A stretch of 64,000 bases of DNA. Origin: Idiomarina fontislapidosi. Its GTDB lineage: Bacteria > Pseudomonadota > Gammaproteobacteria > Enterobacterales > Alteromonadaceae. The DNA lies in contig NZ_QJST01000001.1 of the NCBI RefSeq assembly GCF_003226255.1, positions 124,001-188,000 on the forward strand. The letters run 5' to 3'. Positions 57,543-64,000 of this stretch are shown here, in pieces. Under the pieces are notes generated by a model. It saw only the letters and a list, made by a program, of their open reading frames with translations, made no database searches and was not told the DNA's origin. Every line of letters begins with the position of its first letter. Positions within the stretch are counted from its first letter, which is position 1. A program made the translations under genes and the position numbers.

Positions 57543-59879
57543 ATGAGCGAAGAACGTACAGAGCAATTAGACATGCCTGTTCTCCCATTACGTGATGTAG
57601 TGGTTTACCCCCATATGGTGATTCCACTGTTTGTGGGTCGCGAAAAGTCTATCCGTTGTTTAGAAGCGGCGATGGACGGTGACAAACGCGTATTTTTAGC
57701 TGCACAGAAAGATGCATCAGTTGATGAGCCGACTGAGGATGATATTTATCGCGTCGGTACAGTCGCTACCATTTTACAGCTATTAAAACTGCCCGATGGC
57801 ACAGTAAAAGTGCTGGTCGAGGGTCAACAACGCGCCGAGCTTGATGAATTGAAAGATAGCGAGGAATATTTCCAAGCGAGTATTCATTATTTAGCCTCGG
57901 AAACGTTGCCAGAAAAAGAAGAAGAAGTACTGGTTCGTTCGGCGATGAACCAGTTCGAAGGCTACGTCAAGCTGAATAAGAAGATACCACCGGAGGTGTT
58001 AACGTCACTTTCTGGTATCGATGAGTGTGACCGTTTAGCCGACACGATGGCAGCACACATGCCGCTCAAACTTGCCGATAAGCAACACATCTTAGAAATT
58101 ACCGACGTTCGCGAACGTCTTGAATACCTGATGGCGCTGATGGAAAGCGAGATTGATATTCTGCAAGTTGAAAAGCGTATCCGTAGTCGTGTCAAAAAGC
58201 AGATGGAAAAGAGTCAGCGCGAGTATTATCTGAATGAGCAGATGAAAGCCATTCAGAAAGAGCTCGGCGAGAGCGAAGGTGGCGTTGATGAGTTTGAACA
58301 GCTGCAACAAAAGATCGATGACGCGAGCATGCCGGCAGAAGCGCGTGAGAAAGTCGAAGCTGAATTGTCTAAGTTAAAGATGATGTCGCCGATGTCTGCG
58401 GAAGCGACCGTAGTGCGTGGCTATATCGACTGGATGGTGTCCATTCCATGGAAGAAAAAGTCACGCATTAAGAAAGATTTAGGTAATGCGGAACGCATTC
58501 TCGACGAAGACCACTATGGTCTTGAGAAAGTCAAGGAACGCATTATTGAATACCTTGCGGTGCAGCAACGTACCTCCAAGGTAAAAGGCGCTATTCTTTG
58601 TCTTGTGGGACCACCGGGTGTGGGTAAAACCTCGTTGGGTCAATCGATCGCTAAAGCCACGGGTCGAAAATACGTACGTATGGCGCTCGGTGGTGTGCGT
58701 GATGAGGCCGAAATTCGTGGCCACCGCAGAACCTATATTGGTTCGATGCCAGGTAAGCTGATTCAAAAGATGTCTAAAGTCGGTGTGCGCAACCCGTTAT
58801 TCTTGCTCGATGAGATCGACAAAATGTCATCGGATATGCGTGGTGATCCGGCGTCTGCGTTACTCGAGGTATTAGACCCCGAGCAGAACGTAAACTTCAA
58901 CGATCACTATATGGAGGTCGATTACGATCTGTCTGATGTAATGTTCGTTGCGACATCGAACAGTATGAATATTCCAGCGCCGTTGTTAGACCGCATGGAA
59001 GTGATTCGCTTATCGGGCTACACCGAAGATGAAAAACTGAACATTGCAAAACGCCACTTGTTGCCAAAGCAGATTGATCGCAATGGCTTGAAGAAGAAAG
59101 AGATTCAGGTCGAAGACAGCGCCATCATGGGCATTATCCGTTACTACACGCGTGAAGCGGGTGTACGTAACCTTGAGCGTGAGCTTTCGCGTTTATGCCG
59201 CAAGGCGGTGAAAACCATCTTGCTTGATAAGTCGATTACTCAGGTTACGATTAATCAAGACAACCTCAGTGACTTCTTAGGTGTGCAACGCTTTGATTAC
59301 GGTAAGGCAGAGGAAGCGAACCAAATCGGTCAAGTGACTGGCTTAGCTTGGACCGAGGTCGGTGGTGATTTGTTGACTATCGAAGCGACGAACGTCGCGG
59401 GTAAAGGCAAAATCACCTCTACTGGTTCACTCGGCGATGTCATGCAAGAGTCGATTCAAACGGCATTGACGGTGGTTCGAAGCCGCTCAGATAAACTCGG
59501 CATTGCAGAAGACTTCCACGAAAAACGCGACATCCACGTGCACGTGCCAGAAGGCGCAACACCGAAAGATGGTCCGAGTGCCGGTATTGCGATGGTGACC
59601 GCGTTGGTGTCATCGTTGACTAAGATTCCGGTGCGTTCTGAAGTCGCTATGACTGGTGAGATCACGCTACGCGGTGAAGTATTAGCGATTGGCGGTTTGA
59701 AAGAAAAGCTACTCGCGGCTCACCGAGGTGGTATTAAGCATGTGCTGATTCCAAAAGACAACGAGCGAGATTTGAAAGAAATCGCCGATAACGTTAAACA
59801 AGATCTAAAAATCCAACCTGTTAAGTGGATTGATGAGGTACTTGAGGTAGCGTTAGAGCGGAATCCAACAAAAGCTTAA
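57543..59879 (+). CDS. lon: ATP-dependent protease Lon
   Basis: ATG 57543 is preceded by AGGAG at 57532-57536. The 778-residue protease has the N-terminal substrate-binding domain (LPVLPLRDVV-type start), AAA+ module (Walker A GPPGVGKTS, Walker B PLFLLDEIDKM) and the C-terminal Ser-Lys peptidase domain with Ser679 in KDGPSAGIAM, the same number as in E. coli. It degrades misfolded and regulatory proteins. Confidence 0.97.
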   Translation: MSEERTEQLDMPVLPLRDVVVYPHMVIPLFVGREKSIRCLEAAMDGDKRVFLAAQKDASVDEPTEDDIYRVGTVATILQLLKLPDGTVKVLVEGQQRAELDELKDSEEYFQASIHYLASETLPEKEEEVLVRSAMNQFEGYVKLNKKIPPEVLTSLSGIDECDRLADTMAAHMPLKLADKQHILEITDVRERLEYLMALMESEIDILQVEKRIRSRVKKQMEKSQREYYLNEQMKAIQKELGESEGGVDEFEQLQQKIDDASMPAEAREKVEAELSKLKMMSPMSAEATVVRGYIDWMVSIPWKKKSRIKKDLGNAERILDEDHYGLEKVKERIIEYLAVQQRTSKVKGAILCLVGPPGVGKTSLGQSIAKATGRKYVRMALGGVRDEAEIRGHRRTYIGSMPGKLIQKMSKVGVRNPLFLLDEIDKMSSDMRGDPASALLEVLDPEQNVNFNDHYMEVDYDLSDVMFVATSNSMNIPAPLLDRMEVIRLSGYTEDEKLNIAKRHLLPKQIDRNGLKKKEIQVEDSAIMGIIRYYTREAGVRNLERELSRLCRKAVKTILLDKSITQVTINQDNLSDFLGVQRFDYGKAEEANQIGQVTGLAWTEVGGDLLTIEATNVAGKGKITSTGSLGDVMQESIQTALTVVRSRSDKLGIAEDFHEKRDIHVHVPEGATPKDGPSAGIAMVTALVSSLTKIPVRSEVAMTGEITLRGEVLAIGGLKEKLLAAHRGGIKHVLIPKDNERDLKEIADNVKQDLKIQPVKWIDEVLEVALERNPTKA

Positions 59880-60185
59880 TTTTTGACTCAGATTTTTGCT
59901 ATAGAAACGGACAAATGCGGTCTCGAGCATCGAAATTGCTCTACAGACCGCATTTTTTCGTTAAAAATTTAGCAAAAAAGGGTTTTCAATTGTTACGACT
60001 GTGGTAGCCTAAGGTTTAAAGCTTATACCGGTGTTGTAATCGTTTGCCGGGCAGCTTCTATGGTCACATCGTTCGGTAAATGGTGTTGAAGATAGTTAAT
60101 AAGCTTGATATAACAAATTCGGACCATTGACAAATCCGAATGGAACCACGGAAACTTGATAATAACAATCGAAGGGGATGATACT
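59880..60185 (+). promoter_or_regulatory. 306-bp lon-hupB intergenic region
   Basis: It contains the lon terminator at 59913-59957, then an AT-rich stretch where the hupB promoter must lie (no single convincing -35/-10 pair), then an inverted repeat at 60117-60141 (ATTCGGA and TCCGAAT, 11-nt spacer) in the hupB leader, and the SD AAGGGG at 60172-60177. I see no gene. Confidence 0.5.
59913..59957 (+). terminator. Rho-independent terminator after lon
   Basis: AAATGCGGTCT and AGACCGCATTT with an inner GAGC/GCTC pairing, followed by a T-run. Confidence 0.85.
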
Positions 60186-60458
60186 GTGAACAAGTCTCAG
60201 TTAATTGATAAAATCGCTGCAGGTGCAGATATCTCTAAAGCTGCTGCGGGTCGTGCATTGGATTCAATGATCGACGCAGTAACTGAAGCATTGAAAAAAG
60301 ATGACCAAGTGGCACTGGTTGGCTTCGGTACTTTTAGTGTTCGCGAGCGTTCAGCACGTACTGGTCGTAACCCACAAACAGGTGAGACTATTCAAATCGC
60401 TGCGGCTAAAGTACCTTCTTTCAAAGCAGGTAAAGCTCTGAAAGACGCAGTAAACTAA
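60186..60458 (+). CDS. hupB: DNA-binding protein HU-beta
   Basis: The start is GTG 60186, 8 nt after AAGGGG; it yields the standard N-terminus [14 protein letters not shown] and 90 residues, the normal HU length. A longer frame to 60156 is spurious. The DNA-binding arm ([20 protein letters not shown]) is intact. HU compacts and bends DNA and acts as a homo- or heterodimer. It follows lon, as in E. coli. Confidence 0.96.
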   Translation: MNKSQLIDKIAAGADISKAAAGRALDSMIDAVTEALKKDDQVALVGFGTFSVRERSARTGRNPQTGETIQIAAAKVPSFKAGKALKDAVN

Positions 60459-60460
60459 TT

Positions 60461-60486
60461 AAAGGCGCTCTTGAGGCGCTTTTTAT
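60461..60486 (+). terminator. Terminator 1 after hupB
   Basis: AAAGGCGCTC and GAGGCGCTTTTT with one bulge and a TT turn. Confidence 0.7.
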
Positions 60487-60500
60487 TTGTCATTACGAGT

Positions 60501-60531
60501 AACCCGAAGCCGACGCTTCGGGTTATTTTTT
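60501..60531 (+). terminator. Terminator 2 after hupB
   Basis: AACCCGAAGC and GCTTCGGGTT with a CGAC loop, then ATTTTTT. It stands in tandem with the first terminator. Confidence 0.85.
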
Positions 60532-60609
60532 GCTTTAAGGGATGCGATTTATAGCGGTTTAGATATAATACTGCACCGTTAAAATGAGCGATTGAAGGAA
60601 GTCCTGATT

Positions 60610-62484
60610 ATGTTAGAGCGGATAAGAGAAGGGTCGCAGAGTTTTACTGCGAAAGCCGTTCTGGTCCTGATTATATTGACCTTTGCCTTGGCTGGGGTTG
60701 GTAGCTATGTTACCGGAGGCGCGACGACCACGGTGGCGGAAGTCAACGATGCTGAAATCAACCAGCAGGCGCTGGACCGTGCTTACGAAAATGAACGTAG
60801 CCGTTTGCAAGAGCAATTTGGAGATATGTTCGAGGCTGTGAGTTCTCAACCCGGTTACATGCAGTCAGTGCGTGCCAACGTGTTGGAGCAACTCATTCAG
60901 CAAGAATTGCTGGTTCAGTATGCGCGTGACAATGGCATGCGAGTGTCTGCGGAACGTGTCAAACAAGAGATCCGTGATATTCCGGCGTTTCGCTCAGCGG
61001 GTCAGTTTGATAACGACATTTACTTAATGGCGTTGCGCAACGCTGGATATACACCAGAGCAATTCGCCGCTGTGTTACGTGATGATCTTATTAGAAGCCA
61101 AATTGCTCAAGCGATTGGCGCAACTGAGTTTGCATTATCTGCTGAAGCGCTTGCTTTGCAGCGGCTGCAACAGCAAACCCGCAGTGGTGCATATATCATT
61201 GCTGAAAATCAGAACTTTGTTGATCAAGTCGAGCTAACGGATGATGACATTCAAGCTTATTACGACAACAATCAACAGCAGTTCCAAACCCCTGAGCAAT
61301 TAAAGGTCGCGTTTGTTCAGCTATCTAAAGCCGAACTTTATAATCAGGTGAATATCAGCGACGAAGAAGTGCGAGAGTACTACGACGCGTCTAGCGACCA
61401 GTATCGTACCGACGAGGAACGTCGTGTCGCTCACATTCTGATTGAGAATGGCACAGAAGATGCTCAAGCGAAGGCCGAGCAGGCACTTGCTGAATTAAAT
61501 GAAGGTGCGGATTTTGCGGCGGTAGCCGCTGAATACTCAGACGATACATTTTCTGCTGAGCAGGGCGGTGATTTGGACTGGATTACCAAAGGCTCAATGG
61601 ATGAAAATTTTGATAACGCTGCGTTTGCGCTTGAAAATGTAGGTGACGTGTCTGGAATCGTTGAAACGTCTTTTGGTTTCCACATTATTAAATTACTCGA
61701 TTTGCGGGCGGGTGAAGTTACGCCATTCGAAGAAGTCGCGGGTGATATTCGTCAACGATTGAAATCACAGCAAGTCGATGACAAATATTTTGAGTTACAA
61801 CAAAAGCTCGCGGAAGTCAGCTTCGAACAGCCAGATACGTTAGAGCCTGCCGCAGATGCGATCGGCACGAGCGTTCGTACGTCTGACTTGTTTACTCGTC
61901 AGAATGCACCTACAGCACTGAGCGATGAAGCGACGCTTAACCGTATTTTCAATCCTGATCTGATTGATGAGAAATTGAATAGTGACGTCATCGAAACAGC
62001 GGATGACCGTTCATTGGTCGTGCGTGTGTTAGAACATAAACCGCAAGCGGTTAAACCGTTGGACGATGTGAGAAGCCAGATTGTTGAACAGCTGCGAGTT
62101 GAAAAAGCACAAGCCTTGGCGCTTGAGCAAGCGGAGACGTGGAAGCAGCAATGGGCCGAGCAAGGTGAGCCAGAAGCGGATTACTTGACGCTCGACGCGG
62201 TGTCTATGGATAGTCAAAGTCACCCTCGTGCTATCTTACGTGCGTTGTTTTCAGAAGCACCTGCAGCGGATGGCTCAGCGGCATTGACGACGATTGAAAT
62301 GCCAAATGGTGATGCAGCAGTGGTGGCACTGACGCAAGTTAATGAGGCGTCGATCGAAGGCGTTGAAGCAAACCAACAGCTCGTTGAGCAGCTACAAAAT
62401 CGCCAGTCGCAGTTGATGCTGCAAGCGTTTGTAGAAACTTTGGTTGAACAAGCGTCTATCACACGCATGCAGTCTGAAGAATAA
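60610..62484 (+). CDS. ppiD: Periplasmic folding chaperone PpiD
   Basis: ATG 60610 (MLERIREGSQSFTAK) matches the family start and follows AAGGAAG by 9 nt. The 624-residue protein has one N-terminal membrane helix (about 16-36), a SurA-N-like helical region, one parvulin domain (RRVAHILIENGTED to FGFHIIKLLD, about 270-370), and a long C-terminal part. It is anchored in the inner membrane and helps proteins leaving the Sec channel. Position after hupB is standard. Confidence 0.94.
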   Translation: MLERIREGSQSFTAKAVLVLIILTFALAGVGSYVTGGATTTVAEVNDAEINQQALDRAYENERSRLQEQFGDMFEAVSSQPGYMQSVRANVLEQLIQQELLVQYARDNGMRVSAERVKQEIRDIPAFRSAGQFDNDIYLMALRNAGYTPEQFAAVLRDDLIRSQIAQAIGATEFALSAEALALQRLQQQTRSGAYIIAENQNFVDQVELTDDDIQAYYDNNQQQFQTPEQLKVAFVQLSKAELYNQVNISDEEVREYYDASSDQYRTDEERRVAHILIENGTEDAQAKAEQALAELNEGADFAAVAAEYSDDTFSAEQGGDLDWITKGSMDENFDNAAFALENVGDVSGIVETSFGFHIIKLLDLRAGEVTPFEEVAGDIRQRLKSQQVDDKYFELQQKLAEVSFEQPDTLEPAADAIGTSVRTSDLFTRQNAPTALSDEATLNRIFNPDLIDEKLNSDVIETADDRSLVVRVLEHKPQAVKPLDDVRSQIVEQLRVEKAQALALEQAETWKQQWAEQGEPEADYLTLDAVSMDSQSHPRAILRALFSEAPAADGSAALTTIEMPNGDAAVVALTQVNEASIEGVEANQQLVEQLQNRQSQLMLQAFVETLVEQASITRMQSEE

Positions 62485-62498
62485 CTCTGCGTGCAAAC

Positions 62499-62533
62499 AA
62501 AAAAACCTGACATTTCGATGTCAGGTTTTTTTT
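62499..62533. terminator. Bidirectional terminator (ppiD / batD)
   Basis: AACCTGACAT and ATGTCAGGTT with a TTCG tetraloop and long A and T runs on either side. Confidence 0.92.
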
Positions 62534-62562
62534 TGGCTATCGTTAAGCGCTTACCGCGCTTT

Positions 62563-64000
62563 TTAATTGATAGGGTACATTGGTGGCAGAGGAGATGAAG
62601 CTGTCCTCGTACTCGACTGCTGTTGCGCGTTTCGAATCGCTTGGTAGAGTTGTTTACCCCGTTGCCAACGGGCACGCTTTTTAGCTGCGTAAAGGGCCGT
62701 TTGAAGCTGATTCAATTCGCTGCGTATGGCACTATCATTGGTAGCATTAAGCAACTTTGCTACGTCGCTAAGTGTGTTTACGCGCTGCTGGTACTTTTGA
62801 TTAGCCCAACGCTTTAGGCTTTGCGTTGCCTGCTGCGGTTGGTTTTTCGCGCAGGCTTGCTGAAACGCTCGCCATGCTTCGCTTTTCGTCACTGGGTGAG
62901 TCGCGTCAGTGGAGGTATTACTAACGTGAGCGACGCGACGCTTGTATAGCCATAGGTTGATCCCTAGGCTAATAAGGAGTGCGACGGCCAGTGCTAAAAC
63001 GACCCACAGCCAGTTATTGGGCTCTTGTTCGGTCGATTTTTGTTGTGTTGGCTCTGGTTTAGCTTCCTGTGTTTGGGGGCGAGGTTGTTCAGGCTGTTCG
63101 GGGATAGCTTTCTGCTGCGATTGGCTCATAGCAATCCCTTCGACATCAAACGAAAGCTCATCGGTGGTAGCGACGGCTCGCTGTTGGGTTTTGGTATTGA
63201 ACCAAGGCACGTCGATGCCTGGCAAGGTGATGTTTCCAGGCTGTTGCGGCACGATCGCGTATTTAATGGTTTTTTGCGCAATATTCACACCATTGCGAAC
63301 AAACTGATCGGTGTTCTCGTTGTCTGGATAAACACGTACGCTGTCTGGATAGTCATAGTCAATATCAGGCAATTGCTCCGGCTTCACGCCGACTGCTGTT
63401 AGCATCAGTGAAATCGAGATGGGTTCACCGACGTCGTATGTTTGTTTTTCAGGTGTAACGGTCTGGCTTATAGTGACTAATTCACTCGGCAACCAATGCC
63501 CCGTCCAATTTTGTGGAATGGGTTTGACCTGAACAGACTTTGTTTCTGCGATGGCGCTGACGGGTTGAGTATTTGAAAATGACGAGAAAATTGAGCGCTG
63601 ACCCGAGGCATAAACTTCACCATCAAAGCGTGCGCCCTCGATCTCAAATTCACCTGATTGGTTTGGGGTAATTTGATAGGTGCGTTGATAGACACGGTAG
63701 CGGCGACCGTTATTCATTTCGCTATATTCTTCGTCTTTACCGATTTGACGAATGTCTGCATTTTCCATCTCGGGTGGAATGAGGTTACCTTTATTCAGGT
63801 CTGCAGCAAGGTACAGCCTCACGATATAGTGAATAGGCTGCTGTAAGAATACACTCGAGGTATCTAGCGATGCATCGACAAAAGCCATTTTATCACTGCG
63901 CTTTGCTGCATCGGAGTCAGGCGCCACAACAGTCATCGTAATGGGATCAGAGTTAGCACCATCAAGACTGAAACTCGGTATTTGATAGTCCCCGGGCGTT
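62563..64000 (-). CDS. batD: BatD-like oxygen-tolerance protein (5' end outside window)
   Basis: The frame stays open to the window end: before the ATG at 63936 it reads GDYQIPSFSLDGANSDPIT, typical of BatD, so the true start lies beyond 64000. The visible part (478 residues) holds Ig-like beta domains with repeated HYIVRLYLAAD-, YQRTYQITPNQSGEFEI- and ISISLMLTAVG-type strands. A proline/glutamine-rich linker, one membrane helix (NWLWVVLALAVALLISLGI) and a basic helical tail follow. BatD is an envelope protein of the Bacteroides-aerotolerance (Bat) group encoded with MoxR ATPases and VWA proteins; those partners would lie upstream, outside the window. Confidence 0.85.
   Translation of the reverse strand, partial: TPGDYQIPSFSLDGANSDPITMTVVAPDSDAAKRSDKMAFVDASLDTSSVFLQQPIHYIVRLYLAADLNKGNLIPPEMENADIRQIGKDEEYSEMNNGRRYRVYQRTYQITPNQSGEFEIEGARFDGEVYASGQRSIFSSFSNTQPVSAIAETKSVQVKPIPQNWTGHWLPSELVTISQTVTPEKQTYDVGEPISISLMLTAVGVKPEQLPDIDYDYPDSVRVYPDNENTDQFVRNGVNIAQKTIKYAIVPQQPGNITLPGIDVPWFNTKTQQRAVATTDELSFDVEGIAMSQSQQKAIPEQPEQPRPQTQEAKPEPTQQKSTEQEPNNWLWVVLALAVALLISLGINLWLYKRRVAHVSNTSTDATHPVTKSEAWRAFQQACAKNQPQQATQSLKRWANQKYQQRVNTLSDVAKLLNATNDSAIRSELNQLQTALYAAKKRARWQRGKQLYQAIRNAQQQSSTRTASSPLPPMYPIN

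Overview
The window looks like an ordinary chromosome segment of a marine gammaproteobacterium of the Alteromonadales, possibly Idiomarinaceae. This is inference from gene content and order: fabB-pdxB-asd-fimV-truA-accD-folC-dedD-cvpA-purF, tig-clpP-clpX-lon-hupB-ppiD, a VolA-type lipase, and a wealth of exported peptidases. No 16S gene or other decisive marker is present. Coding density is high. I see no insertion sequence, integrase, prophage or CRISPR array.

Layout. 1-2084: the 3' part of an unusual fused sulfur-transfer protein (cysteine desulfurase, degenerate metallo-beta-lactamase-like middle, rhodanese). 2032-7544: an exported YCF48/BNR-like protein and yciK on the minus strand, then a surface lipase (volA) and sohB on the plus strand; volA sits between yciK and sohB, which are neighbours in E. 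coli. 7653-8937: a dicarboxylate symporter broken by one extra base. 8978-16855: miaE, a Yip1-like membrane protein, lpxH-ppiB, cysS, an M17 aminopeptidase and a two-domain acyltransferase resembling ornithine-lipid synthase OlsF. 16921-26183: a zinc and peptide-degradation neighbourhood, with an M28 lipoprotein peptidase, a His-rich ZnuD-like TonB receptor behind a near-consensus Zur box, dipeptidyl peptidase IV, a thioesterase and a secreted zinc metalloprotease. 26203-28907: fldB, yfcL and mnmC. 29104-40719: the long fabB-to-purF block. 40780-45041: astB and topA.

45140-52350 is the main accessory feature: a compact nine-gene operon for a type IVb pilus of the R64/PilN-S kind (PilL/TcpQ-like protein, PilN secretin, PilO, PilP, PilQ ATPase, PilR platform, PilS pilin). 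It ends with a second prepilin-like protein and a TadE-like protein in place of the usual PilT, PilU and PilV. All three terminal proteins carry a G/xxxxE prepilin signal. No prepilin peptidase, PilM, tip adhesin or shufflon is encoded here. A palindrome covers the likely -10 box in front of the operon.

52356-64000: folD, a Pro-Arg-His-Pro tRNA operon with a stringent-type promoter, the protein-quality-control block tig, clpP, clpX, lon (with a candidate heat-shock promoter), hupB and ppiD, and the 3' part of batD running off the window end.

Both terminal genes are cut by the window. Several start codons were moved from the longest frame to an ATG, GTG or TTG supported by a Shine-Dalgarno sequence or by family N-termini; each entry says so.
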